NCBI RefSeq assembly: GCF_014192275.1
Contig: NZ_JACHXR010000003.1
Location: forward strand, 333,647 to 397,646
DNA from: Halomonas stenophila
GTDB taxonomy: Bacteria; Pseudomonadota; Gammaproteobacteria; Pseudomonadales; Halomonadaceae
Direction of reading: 5' to 3'
DNA length: 64,000 nt
Shown here: positions 1-9,046 of the stretch, piece by piece
Layout of the letters: each line of letters starts with the position of its first letter
Position numbering within the stretch: position 1 is the first letter of the stretch
Position numbers and translations under genes: made by a program
Notes under the pieces: model-generated
The model's database searches: none
What the model was told of the DNA's origin: nothing
What the model saw: only the letters and a program-made list of their open reading frames with translations

Positions 1-1
1 C

Positions 2-514
2 GACTACTTCACAGCGGTAGACGACCTCAATACCGGCGACGAGCATCGCGGGGCGGCTCATGTCGGCGAGGCCGGCTTCGGCGCGGGTCTGTTCTATAGC
101 TATGTGTGCATCGATCGCCGGCAGCTGATCGAGAACCTCAGCGGCGAAGAGGCACTGGCCGACCGGGCCATCGCGGCCCTGGTGGAAGCCGCCGTGAAGA
201 CCTCGCCCAAGGGGAAGCAGAACAGCTTCGGCTCCCGCGCCCACGCCAGCTACGTGCTGGCCGAGAAGGGCGACCAGCAGCCGCGTTCGCTCTCGGCCGC
301 CTTCCTGCGGCCCGTTCCGGGGCAGGACCAGGCGCTGGATGCCATCGCGCGCCTGGAGCGCCAGGCACAGGCGTTCGACGATGCCTATGGCCCTGGCGCC
401 GAACGGCGCTTCGTCGTGGCCGCGGACCCCGATTATCGGGAGCCGCGTCTGCACGGCGGTGTCGCCATGGGTAGCCTCACCGAACTGGCCGACTTCCTGA
501 CCAACGAGCAGTAA
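2..514 (+). CDS. cas7e: Cas7e (Cse4/CasC), 3' part only
   Basis: Backbone subunit of the type I-E Cascade complex; several copies line the crRNA. Only the C-terminal 170 residues are present, because the reading frame is already open at base 2 and has no start in the window. The visible stretch begins DYFTAVDDLNTGDEHRGAAH and continues with GLFYSYVCIDRRQLIENL, which matches the conserved C-terminal half of Cas7e. It ends nine bases before cas5e, so it is part of the same transcript. The missing upstream genes are expected to be cas3, cse1 and cse2, but they are not visible here. Identity is secure from the protein motif and the downstream gene order. Confidence 0.93.
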   Translation, partial: DYFTAVDDLNTGDEHRGAAHVGEAGFGAGLFYSYVCIDRRQLIENLSGEEALADRAIAALVEAAVKTSPKGKQNSFGSRAHASYVLAEKGDQQPRSLSAAFLRPVPGQDQALDAIARLERQAQAFDDAYGPGAERRFVVAADPDYREPRLHGGVAMGSLTELADFLTNEQ

Positions 515-523
515 GGAGCCGAC

Positions 524-1279
524 ATGACGGAGTATCTGGTCTTTCGGCTCTACGCGCCGCTCGCCAGTTGGGGCGAGGCGGCGGTGGGGGAATCGCGCCC
601 CACCGCCACCTACCCGGGGCGCAGTGCCATCATCGGGTTGCTTGGCGCAGCCTTGGGAGTGCGGCGGGATGACGATGAAGGGCAACGCCGGCTGCGCGAT
701 GGCATCGGTATCGCCACCAAGCAGCGCTCCCCCGGCAGCCTGATGCGCGACTACCACACCGTGCAGGTGCCGGCATCGCAAGCCAAGGTGACCTACCGCA
801 CTCGGCGGGATGAATTGAGCGCCCCGCGCAAGGTCATCAACACCATCCTCTCCAGCCGCGACTATCGCTGTGACGGCCTGTGGACCGTCGCGATCTGGTT
901 GACGCCCCAGGCGGAGCTGGCGCTCGAGGACCTGGAGCGGGCGCTCAAGACGCCGCATTTCACACTCTATCTGGGGCGCAAGGCGTGCCCGCCGGCGGCG
1001 CCTCTGGCACCGCGTCGGGAGGCGTTCGCCCGGCTGAGGGATGCCCTGGACGCTAGCTTCCCTCCGCTGTGGGGACAGGATCAGGAGGAAGAGCGAAAGG
1101 CCCTGAGACTGCCGGACAGCGTGGTCTACGCCTGGGAAGGTGGTGCCAAGGCCCTGGATGGCAATGAGGGGGGCGTGGAGTCCAGCGAGGTCTGGGATGT
1201 GCCACTCAATCGCCGTCGCTGGCAGTTCGGGCCGCGTGCCGAATACCGGCGCATCGCGCGGGCAGGGGAGGAACGCTGA
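524..1279 (+). CDS. cas5e: Cas5e (CasD), type I-E Cascade subunit
   Basis: Cascade subunit that binds the 5' handle of the crRNA. The 251-residue protein has the family N-terminus (YLVFRLYAPLASWGE, residues 4-18), followed by a PTATYPGRSAIIGLLGAALG segment typical of Cas5. Length is normal for the family. The start is preceded by AAGGAG at 513-518. The stop codon overlaps the start of cas6e by one base (TGATG), so the two are translationally coupled. Because Cas5e reads the handle, the handle change inside the array (see the CRISPR entry) concerns this protein directly. Confidence 0.96.
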   Translation: MTEYLVFRLYAPLASWGEAAVGESRPTATYPGRSAIIGLLGAALGVRRDDDEGQRRLRDGIGIATKQRSPGSLMRDYHTVQVPASQAKVTYRTRRDELSAPRKVINTILSSRDYRCDGLWTVAIWLTPQAELALEDLERALKTPHFTLYLGRKACPPAAPLAPRREAFARLRDALDASFPPLWGQDQEEERKALRLPDSVVYAWEGGAKALDGNEGGVESSEVWDVPLNRRRWQFGPRAEYRRIARAGEER

Positions 1280-1971
1280 TGTACCTTTCACGCGTACGTG
1301 TCGATCTCAATGGCCTCTCCCGGGGGGCCCTGTTCGAGATCATGGGCGGTGGGGCCTACACCGCCCACCAGCTGCTCTGGCGGTTGTTTCCGGATCATCA
1401 AGGCCAGCGGCCGTTCCTGTTTCGCCAGGAAATGGACGAATCCGAGGACGGCGGAGCGCCCCGGGGCCTGCCGTTGTTCTACGTGCTGTCCGATCGCGAG
1501 CCGGTACCGATTCCCGGTCTGTTCGAGGCGCAGAGCAAGTCGTTTTCGCCGGCGCTGGACGTCGGGGACCGACTCGCCTTTCGCCTGCGGGCCAACCCGA
1601 CCGTCGCAAAGTCGGTGGTGGGCAAGCGGGGGCAGCGTGCCGATGTGCTGATGGCGGCCAAGTACCCTTTCGAGGCCGGTGAGGCGCGGACCAGCCAGGC
1701 CTGCATCGAGGCGATGGATGAGGCCGCTCGTCTGTGGCTGGCGGCGCGCGCCGAGTCCTGGGGGTTCCGCTTGCCGGTTGAGCCGGAAGTCGGGGCCTAT
1801 CGACAGCATGCCTTGCCGAAGGACAAGGGGCGTCCCATCCGTTTTTCCAGTGTCGACTATGAAGGCTTGCTGGAGGTCGCCGACCCGGGCCGGCTGATCG
1901 AAACACTGGCCCAGGGCGTCGGGCGTGCCAAGGCCTTCGGCTGTGGCCTGATACTGCTGCGTCGGCCCTGA
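1279..1971 (+). CDS. cas6e: Cas6e (CasE) crRNA-processing endoribonuclease
   Basis: Metal-independent RNase that cleaves the CRISPR transcript at the 3' base of each repeat hairpin and stays bound to the crRNA. The 230-residue protein has the N-terminal GGGAYTAHQLLWRLFP segment; His30 and Tyr27 match the catalytic His and Tyr region of the family. It ends with the glycine-rich GVGRAKAFGCGLILLRRP loop diagnostic of Cas6. Start overlaps the cas5e stop by one base. The repeats carry the expected 6-bp stem with GGGG at its 3' side, so substrate and enzyme are consistent. Confidence 0.96.
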   Translation: MYLSRVRVDLNGLSRGALFEIMGGGAYTAHQLLWRLFPDHQGQRPFLFRQEMDESEDGGAPRGLPLFYVLSDREPVPIPGLFEAQSKSFSPALDVGDRLAFRLRANPTVAKSVVGKRGQRADVLMAAKYPFEAGEARTSQACIEAMDEAARLWLAARAESWGFRLPVEPEVGAYRQHALPKDKGRPIRFSSVDYEGLLEVADPGRLIETLAQGVGRAKAFGCGLILLRRP

Positions 1972-1995
1972 TCGACACCGGGCAAGGAGGCCGAG

Positions 1996-3215
<1,220 letters not shown>

Positions 3216-3321
3216 TTTTCTTGGATCTTTAACAATATGGTCTGGTTAAAAAGTAAGCAAAATCGCTGGTGGAAGTTCCACTGGCGATTTTCTTCTTGAT
3301 AAACAAGTGGCTACAATTAGT
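3216..3321 (+). promoter_or_regulatory. CRISPR leader
   Basis: AT-rich stretch of 106 bp between the cas2 stop and the first repeat, in sharp contrast with the GC-rich flanks. By position and base composition it is the leader, which should hold the array promoter and the integration signals (IHF-type bending site). I can see AT tracts (TTTAACAATATGG, GGTTAAAAAG) but no IHF site good enough to call. It contains the inverted repeat listed separately. Confidence 0.8.
3259..3291 (+). other. Inverted repeat in CRISPR leader, followed by T-rich tail
   Basis: Arms AAAATCGC...GTGGAA and TTCCAC...GCGATTTT pair around a single central G, with two mismatches, and a TTTTCTTCTT stretch follows. The shape is that of a factor-independent terminator for the cas transcript, placed only 31 bp before the first repeat. 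It could equally be a protein-binding palindrome used in integration. Function is inferred from shape only. Confidence 0.45.
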
Positions 3322-4440
3322 CCGATCCCCGCAGGCGCGGGGATATCCCGCACCACCTCACCGAGAGCCAGCTGCCCGACGGCCGATCCCCGCAGGCGCG
3401 GGGATATCCCGCCCCTGGGCGACCTGGCCACTCGCCAGTTCAACCGATCCCCGCAGGCGCGGGGATATCCCGTAGTCGGCGAGATCCGGCACCGGCACGT
3501 CGTCCCGATCCCCGCAGGCGCGGGGATATCCCGCCGGTATTACTGAACCGGCTGCCGCCGACCCTCCGATCCCCGCAGGCGCGGGGATATCCCGTCTCCA
3601 GCCGAGGCCTACATGCCGGGCATGTACCGATCCCCGCAGGCGCGGGGATATCCCGGCTCCGACCATCCAGTCGAGCGCCGCCGACACCCGATCCCCGCAG
3701 GCGCGGGGATATCCCGTCATAGAAGCGGGTGTAATACGGATTAGCCACCCGATCCCCGCAGGCGCGGGGATATCCCGGAAACAAATCAGGACGGAGCTTA
3801 TGAGCAGCTCCGATCCCCGCAGGCGCGGGGATAACCCGGTCGAGCGCGGGCGGGCCGAGAAGACGCTCAACCGATCCCCGCAGGCGCGGGGATAACCCGG
3901 ATGGCTCGGCCACCATCGCGCCAAAGGATGACCGATCCCCGCAGGCGCGGGGATAACCCGGGCTGTCCCCCGCGGTACTCGACGCCGGAGATACGGTCCC
4001 CGCAGGTGCGGGGATAACCCGCTGGGTTTCCTTGTGAACCTCGTCGCCGGTCAACGGTCCCCGCAGGTGCGGGGATAACCCGTTGTAGCCGGCGGTGGCG
4101 GCATCCTCGACGACACGGTCCCCGCAGGTGCGGGGATAACCCGCCGGCGGAATGGGCGGCTATCACGATGTCGGCCCGGTCCCCGCAGGCGCGGGGATAA
4201 CCCGTTGCTCAAGTGTGGTCGGCATACATCGATCCCCCGGTCCCCGCAGGCGCGGGGATAACCCGACCGCGGGCCGCACAACGACCAGCCGCCGCGGCCG
4301 GTCCCCGCAGGCGCGGGGATAACCCCTGGATGCCGCCGACAAGAGCGGCAGCGCGGCCCCGGTCCCCGCAGGCGCGGGGATAACCCGCTCGCCATGATCA
4401 GTCTCCTCGATCGTAGTGGCCGGTCCCCGCAGGCGCGGGG
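3322..4440 (+). CRISPR. Type I-E CRISPR array, 19 repeats, 18 spacers
   Basis: Strict 61-bp periodicity: 29-bp repeats and 32-bp spacers, repeat k starting at 3322+61(k-1). The repeat has a CCCCGC-AGGC-GCGGGG hairpin. Four haplotypes occur in blocks. Repeats 1-8 start CCGAT and end ATATCCCG; 9-11 start CCGAT and end ATAACCCG; 12-14 start ACGGT, have AGGT in the loop and end ATAACCCG; 15-18 start CCGGT, have AGGC and end ATAACCCG (repeat 17 ends CCCC). Repeat 19 (4420-4440) is cut after the hairpin, marking the old end. Spacers all differ by eye. The leader is at 3216-3321, so repeat 1 is the newest. Confidence 0.98.
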
Positions 4441-4517
4441 CAAATAAAGATATCGAGCTGGCAGCCTGGGGTTGTCCGGCGGCGTTGCTGTTAGTGGAGT
4501 CATCAGGGAGACGCTTG

Positions 4518-5441
4518 CTAAAGAACCTCGTTCAGCCGATCCGGGAAGTTGGTGAACATCCCATCCACGCCCCAGCCGATCAGCCGGCGCATCTCATCCT
4601 GGTTGTTGATGGTGTAGGGGTGCACCAGCAGGTCGTTGGCGTGGGCCTGCTCGACGAAGCCGGCGTCGATGACGTCCTCGCCTTCGTAGGTGACGTTGGG
4701 ACCGATGCCCACGGCGTAGTCGGCGATGGCCTGGAAATCGGCGTCGTCGATCTCGGCGGGCGCGGGGGTGACGCCGGTCCATTCGACCAGGCCGTCGCCG
4801 TCCTCGGCGGGGGAGTACCACACCAGCTGAACGAGCGGAATGTCGGCGTTGAGTTCGTGGATCTGCCGCAGGCTGTCCTGGCTGAACGACTGGATGATCA
4901 CCGCGCCGGCGTCGACCAGGCCTTGTTCCTCGAGGGTCTCGACCAGGGCGCGCTGAAGCTCGGGGTGGCGGTCGGGAGACTTGGTCTCGATGTAGTAGCG
5001 GACGTCGTCGCCATAACGGTCGATCACCTCGTCCAGGGTCAGCAGCTCGGCGTCGGCGTAGGCGTCGTCGGCCCTCTCGGGGTGAGCCGCGTTGAACCAG
5101 CTGCCGGCGTCCAGGGCCTTGAGTTCGGCGAGGGCGAAGTCCTGTACCTTGCCTTTCCCATCGGTGGTGCGCTCCAGGGTGTCGTCGTGGATCACCACCA
5201 GTTCGCCGTCGGCACTCATGTGCAGGTCCAGTTCGAGGTAGTCGGCCCCCATGGCCCGGGCCTGCTCGTAGGCCGGCCAGGTGTGCTCCGGGGCGTGGCC
5301 GCTGGCCCCGCGATGCGCGATGACCTGGAAGTCCTGGAGCTCGGTGAGCTGCTGCTCCAGGGCGTCGGCCTGGGCCACGATCGGGGCCGCGAGCCCCAGG
5401 GCCAGGGAAGCGGCGAGCGGGAGGCGGGGAGCGAGGTTCAT
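4518..5441 (-). CDS. Glycerophosphodiester phosphodiesterase, exported
   Basis: Hydrolyses glycerophosphodiesters to glycerol-3-phosphate and an alcohol; most like the periplasmic GlpQ/UgpQ-type enzymes. 307 residues. Residues 1-25 form a signal peptide (hydrophobic LPLAASLALGLAAPIVAQA). The GDPD fold starts with VIAHRGASGHAPEHT (His43, Arg44, Glu52) and LELDLHMSADGELVVIHDD (Glu70, Asp72, His85), which hold the metal and catalytic His. FTNFPDRL near the end is the usual closing motif. It lies 77 bp from the end of the CRISPR array, on the opposite strand, with no operon partner. Substrate specificity cannot be read from sequence. Confidence 0.9.
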   Translation of the reverse strand: MNLAPRLPLAASLALGLAAPIVAQADALEQQLTELQDFQVIAHRGASGHAPEHTWPAYEQARAMGADYLELDLHMSADGELVVIHDDTLERTTDGKGKVQDFALAELKALDAGSWFNAAHPERADDAYADAELLTLDEVIDRYGDDVRYYIETKSPDRHPELQRALVETLEEQGLVDAGAVIIQSFSQDSLRQIHELNADIPLVQLVWYSPAEDGDGLVEWTGVTPAPAEIDDADFQAIADYAVGIGPNVTYEGEDVIDAGFVEQAHANDLLVHPYTINNQDEMRRLIGWGVDGMFTNFPDRLNEVL

Positions 5442-5586
5442 AAGCGTCCTTTCATTGAATGTCCGTGCAATAACCTAGCGATCCTGCTCTGCGCATGCAA
5501 ACGACCGTTCGGAGGCGTTCGGCTGCCTTCCCGGCCCCGACGTGTTTTCATGAAAGCAACCGAACCTTGAACGAGGATGAGTGCCC

Positions 5587-6177
5587 ATGACGACTACGTC
5601 CCCCTACGACCAGACCCTTGCCGCCCTGGATGCCTTGCACGCGGAGGACCCCCGCCGGGTGACGGTGGACGGCGAGTCGCTGCCCATGGAGCTGTGGCAT
5701 GCCGGGCGCATGAGCGCCTGGCTGGAGCAACTGGAGGCCTCCCCCGACGAACTGGTGCGCCTGGCGGTGCGCGGCCAGCACCTGCAGCGCTGGCAGGTGC
5801 CGCGCGGCGACTATCCCGAGGGCCGGGTGGGCTATCTCACCTGGCGGCGCGACCAGGGCAAGCGGGCCGGCGAGACCACCGCGGCGCTGATGCGCGAGGC
5901 CGGCTACCCGGAGGCGGCGGCCGAGCAGGTGGCACGGATGATCCGCAAGCAGGGGCTGGGTCGCGAGGCCGGCACCCAGGCGGTGGAGGACTGTGCCTGC
6001 CTGGTGTTCCTGGAGAACTACTTCGCCGACTTCTCCAAGCAGATCGACCACGATCACCTGATCCGCATCGTGCAGATGACCTGGAAGAAGATGTCGCCCC
6101 AGGCTCACGCGCTGGCCCTGGAGCTGCCGATGACGGCCGAGGCGCGCGCGCTGGTGGAGGAGGCGCTGGCGGGCTGA
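5587..6177 (+). CDS. DUF4202 family protein
   Basis: 196-residue soluble, mostly helical protein of unknown function. The middle part (LVRLAVRGQHLQRWQVPRGD, then GRVGYLTWRRDQGKRAGE) and the later LEDxxCLVFLE-like stretch (VEDCACLVFLENYFADFSKQ) are the features I recall for DUF4202. Conserved His residues (QH, DHDH) could bind a metal, but this is a guess. ATG 5587 is chosen over an in-frame GTG at 5581 because GAGG at 5573-5576 is ten bases from the ATG and only four from the GTG. Divergent from the GDPD gene. Confidence 0.75.
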   Translation: MTTTSPYDQTLAALDALHAEDPRRVTVDGESLPMELWHAGRMSAWLEQLEASPDELVRLAVRGQHLQRWQVPRGDYPEGRVGYLTWRRDQGKRAGETTAALMREAGYPEAAAEQVARMIRKQGLGREAGTQAVEDCACLVFLENYFADFSKQIDHDHLIRIVQMTWKKMSPQAHALALELPMTAEARALVEEALAG

Positions 6178-6201
6178 GCCCCGGCCCGCCTGCCGATCGC
6201 C

Positions 6202-6230
6202 TTGACAGGGCCGAGATGGCCGACGACTAT
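6202..6230 (+). promoter_or_regulatory. Sigma-70 promoter before small Fur-box gene
   Basis: Perfect -35 TTGACA (6202-6207), 17-bp spacer, -10 candidate GACTAT (6225-6230). The Fur box begins two bases after the -10, so a bound Fur dimer would cover the start of transcription. Confidence 0.55.
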
Positions 6231-6231
6231 T

Positions 6232-6250
6232 GCAAATGAAAATCGTTATC
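6232..6250 (+). promoter_or_regulatory. Fur box
   Basis: GCAAATGAAAATCGTTATC matches the 19-bp consensus GATAATGATAATCATTATC at 15 positions, and the wider AAATGA...TCATTT is palindromic. It stands out in this GC-rich region. Placement just downstream of a -10 box and 27 bp before the small gene at 6278 predicts iron repression. Confidence 0.8.
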
Positions 6251-6277
6251 ATTTGTTGAGTCGATCGGGAGGACGGC

Positions 6278-6562
6278 ATGGCCTACCACATCAAGACGGC
6301 AGTTCGCGGCGCGAATCCCACCCTCGAGATCTGCGACATCAGCTCCGGCTCGGTGCGCATGGCCTGGGAATACCCCAGGGCCGACCTCGCCGGGCACGAG
6401 GACCCGGAACTCGCGGCGCTGCGCCGCGAGGAGGCCATCCATGAGCTCTTCCGGCGGCTCTTCCTGGTGACCACCGAGCAGTACCTCAAGGGCGAGCTGG
6501 ATGCGGTGCCGAGGCTGGGGGCCTGGCGGCGCTCAGCCCGGGGGAAGGTGGACCGTGAGTGA
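6278..6562 (+). CDS. Small hypothetical protein, predicted Fur-regulated
   Basis: 94-residue protein without a family I recognise. No signal peptide or membrane segment; the middle is charged and helical (EDPELAALRREEAIHELFRRLFLVTTEQYL). Start is well supported by GGAGGA at 6268-6273. It is the only gene after the Fur box at 6232-6250, so it should be made when iron is scarce. Its 3' end overlaps the convergent acyltransferase-family gene by 30 bp. Possible roles (iron-sparing regulator, cofactor protein) are not shown by sequence. Confidence 0.7.
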   Translation: MAYHIKTAVRGANPTLEICDISSGSVRMAWEYPRADLAGHEDPELAALRREEAIHELFRRLFLVTTEQYLKGELDAVPRLGAWRRSARGKVDRE

Positions 6563-7588
6563 GTCGGTGCTCTCGCAGGGCTTGCCGTGACGCAGGGTCA
6601 GGCGGCCCTCGTTGAGGTTCATGACCACCGCGAACAGCGTCTCCATGCGCTCTTCCGGGGGCTGCTGCGGATTGAAGTGGCGGCAGATGGCCATGGGGGC
6701 GTTGTCGTGGTCGGCGAGGATGTCGAACAGCGCCGATTCGTCGATCGTCACGCCGAGCGGCAACCGCTCCTGGAGCAGCCGGTCGAGGCGGGCGAGGCGC
6801 GGGCGGGAGTCGGGGCGGGGAAAGTCCTCCACCTGGCAGGTGGCGGTCTCGGCGACCAGGTGGTTGGTGTGGGTCACGGCGCCGGCATGGGAGGGCAGGC
6901 GCCCCGGGGGGCCCGGGTGCACCTCGAAGCCGGCGGCCTGGCCATCGCGGCTGGCCAGCAGGAAGTGGGCGGGGGAGCAGACCCGGTCGTGGGTGGCGAC
7001 GCGCACCGCCTGCTCCAGGTCGGGGCTCTCGAGGATCTTGCGCAGGGCCACGTGGATCGGCAGCCCCTTGCCGCAGGTGCGCGAGCGAATGGCGTTGAGG
7101 CAGACCCCGAGGCCGCGGTCGTTCATGCCGATCTTGGCCACCATGCCGGCCTCGCCGATGCTGACCAGGGCCGGGGCGTCCTCGGGATGCAGCTCGAGGG
7201 CCACCACGTTGTGCAGCTGGTCGGTGCGCCAGTCCCAGTTCTGGGCCAGCCACTGGGTGCCGTCGCGCTGCAGCGAGAAGGCGGTGCAGCCGCCGCTGGC
7301 CTGGGTCAGCGAGATCTCGCTGCGGCAGTTGAGGGTGAGGATGTCGGCGAAGTCGAGCCCGGCGCCCCGGGCGATGCCGGCCATCTCGTCGAGGATCGCC
7401 GGGAAGCCGCGCTCGATCATCGGCAGGAAGGCCTCGGCGGCGGTGCGCGCCTCGGCCCAGCCGATGCCGACGAAGTCGTGGAACAGCCGGTCGTAGACCT
7501 CGAGGCTGTGGGTGATCAGGGCGGCGTGGGCGCGGCCATGGGCCTCGCCGATCTCGCCGCGACTGCCGGAAAGCACGCTGAGTTGCAT
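6533..7588 (-). CDS. Acyl-CoA:6-aminopenicillanic-acid acyltransferase family protein (C45)
   Basis: 351-residue Ntn-hydrolase of the AAT/peptidase C45 family. These are made as precursors that cleave themselves before a Cys that becomes the nucleophile. The site is GG-CTAFS with Cys101, followed by the family motif AQNWDW (residues 115-120); upstream is LTLNCRSEI. Similar proteins hydrolyse small amides or acyl-amino acids; the name of the fungal enzyme should not be taken as the function here. No signal peptide. Convergent with the Fur-box gene, overlapping it by 30 bp. Likely monocistronic. Confidence 0.85.
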   Translation of the reverse strand: MQLSVLSGSRGEIGEAHGRAHAALITHSLEVYDRLFHDFVGIGWAEARTAAEAFLPMIERGFPAILDEMAGIARGAGLDFADILTLNCRSEISLTQASGGCTAFSLQRDGTQWLAQNWDWRTDQLHNVVALELHPEDAPALVSIGEAGMVAKIGMNDRGLGVCLNAIRSRTCGKGLPIHVALRKILESPDLEQAVRVATHDRVCSPAHFLLASRDGQAAGFEVHPGPPGRLPSHAGAVTHTNHLVAETATCQVEDFPRPDSRPRLARLDRLLQERLPLGVTIDESALFDILADHDNAPMAICRHFNPQQPPEERMETLFAVVMNLNEGRLTLRHGKPCESTDSLTVHLPPG

Positions 7589-7637
7589 GGTGACCTCACG
7601 CTGCAGTGCATCATGAGTTCACTCTAGCATAGCCGGC

Positions 7638-7661
7638 GCCGCGCCGGTCGCCCGGCGCGGC
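7638..7661 (-). terminator. Hairpin after symporter gene
   Basis: GCCGCGCCGG (7638-7647) and CCGGCGCGGC (7652-7661) pair perfectly around TCGC, just downstream of the symporter stop at 7673. There is no T tract, so it may be an RNA-stabilising stem or Rho-assisted rather than a classical terminator. Confidence 0.5.
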
Positions 7662-7672
7662 GTGGCATGGCA

Positions 7673-8929
7673 TCAACTCTTGCCCGGGGCGTTGTAGACG
7701 GCCTCGTCCAGCTCGCCTTCGCTCTTGCCGACCAGGGTGGTGACCATCAGGTCGCCGGCCACGTTGACGCTGGTGCGGGCCATGTCGAGGATGCGGTCGA
7801 TGCCGGCGATCACCGCGATGGCCTCCAGGGGCAGGCCGATCTGGGCCATGACGATGGATAGCATCACCAGGCCCGCGCCGGGCACGCCGGCGGTGCCGAT
7901 GGAGGCCAGGGTGCCGGTGACGATGATCATGCCGTAATCCATCAGGCTCAGGTCGACGCCCAGCAGCTGGGCGATGAACACCGCGACCACGCCCTGGTAG
8001 ATGGCGGTGCCGTCCATGTTGATGGTGGCGCCCACCGGCAGCACGAAGCCGGCCACGCCCTCCGAGACGCCGAGGTTCTTCTGGGCGCAGCGCAGCGAGA
8101 CCGGTAGGGTGCCGGAGGACGAGGCCGAGGAGTAGGCCACCACCAGGGCGTCGAGGATGCCCTGCAGGTAGCGCACGGGGTTCAGGCGGCCGAGCAGGGC
8201 CAGCAGGCCCGAGTAGACCAGCAGCACGTGCAGCACGCTGGCCAGGTAGGCCACGCCGATCACCTTGGCCAGCGGCAGCAGCACCTCGAGGCCGTAGCTG
8301 CCGGCCACGTGGGCGATCAGGCCGAAGACGCCGAAGGGCGCCAAGGCCATGACCAGGTTGGTCAGCTTGACCATCGCCTCGGCGAAGCTCTCGAAGACGC
8401 GCACCACGGGCTCGCCCTTCTCGCCGATCAGCGTCAGCGAGATGCCGAGGCCAATGGCGAAGACGATGATCTGCAGGATATTGCCGCTGGCCAGGGCGTC
8501 GATGGGGTTCTGGGGCACCAGGCCGACCAGGATCTCCACCAGGCTGGGGGCCTGCTTGGCCTCGACCCCGGATTCGAAGCTCATCTCCAGGCCGACCCCG
8601 GGCTGGAACACCCAGGAGGCGAGCAGGCCGATGGCGATGGCGAAGGCCGTGGTCACCAGGTAGAGGGCGATGGTCCGGGCGCCGATGCGGCCCATCTTCT
8701 GGGGATCGCGCATGGCGGTGATGCCCACCACCAGGGTGGAGAACACCAGCGGCACGATCAGCATCTTGATGGCGCTGATGAAGATATCGCCGATGGGCTT
8801 GAAGACGCTGGCGTCCTCGCCCAGCAGGGCCCCGGCCAGCACGCCGAGCACCAGGCCGGCGAGGATCTTCTGCCACAGGGGGATGCGCCGCCAGAGGCTT
8901 TCGCCGGCGGCCGTCGCGGAATGGGACAA
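7673..8929 (-). CDS. Dicarboxylate/amino acid:cation symporter (DAACS/SDF family)
   Basis: 418-residue inner-membrane carrier that imports dicarboxylic amino acids or C4-dicarboxylates with Na+ or H+. The re-entrant hairpin motif SSASSSGTLP (residues 267-276) and NMDGT (304-308) are both intact, and the hydrophobic pattern matches GltP/DctA. Substrate cannot be fixed from sequence. The start is TTG at 8929-8927: AAGGAG lies seven bases before it on the coding strand, and no ATG in frame is better placed. Flanked by unrelated genes, so probably transcribed alone. Confidence 0.92.
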   Translation of the reverse strand: MSHSATAAGESLWRRIPLWQKILAGLVLGVLAGALLGEDASVFKPIGDIFISAIKMLIVPLVFSTLVVGITAMRDPQKMGRIGARTIALYLVTTAFAIAIGLLASWVFQPGVGLEMSFESGVEAKQAPSLVEILVGLVPQNPIDALASGNILQIIVFAIGLGISLTLIGEKGEPVVRVFESFAEAMVKLTNLVMALAPFGVFGLIAHVAGSYGLEVLLPLAKVIGVAYLASVLHVLLVYSGLLALLGRLNPVRYLQGILDALVVAYSSASSSGTLPVSLRCAQKNLGVSEGVAGFVLPVGATINMDGTAIYQGVVAVFIAQLLGVDLSLMDYGMIIVTGTLASIGTAGVPGAGLVMLSIVMAQIGLPLEAIAVIAGIDRILDMARTSVNVAGDLMVTTLVGKSEGELDEAVYNAPGKS

Positions 8930-9046
8930 GGGGTGACTCCTTTCTGAAATGACGCTCTTGGATAGTGAATATCAACAGAGAGACGAGATTCTACAGAAAG
9001 GAGCCCTTCAAAACTTGCAGAAATGCGTCCGTGTCTGTCGCCGGCT

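Noticed and set aside
3269..4503. Open frames through the CRISPR array giving proteins with repeated GYPRACGDR or IPAPAGIG units
   Set aside because: They are only translations of the 61-bp repeat-spacer units in several frames, a well-known annotation artefact.
4416..5570. 384-codon plus-strand frame opposite the glycerophosphodiesterase gene
   Set aside because: Antisense shadow of a gene with clear family motifs; the protein is low-complexity Val/Gly/His-rich.
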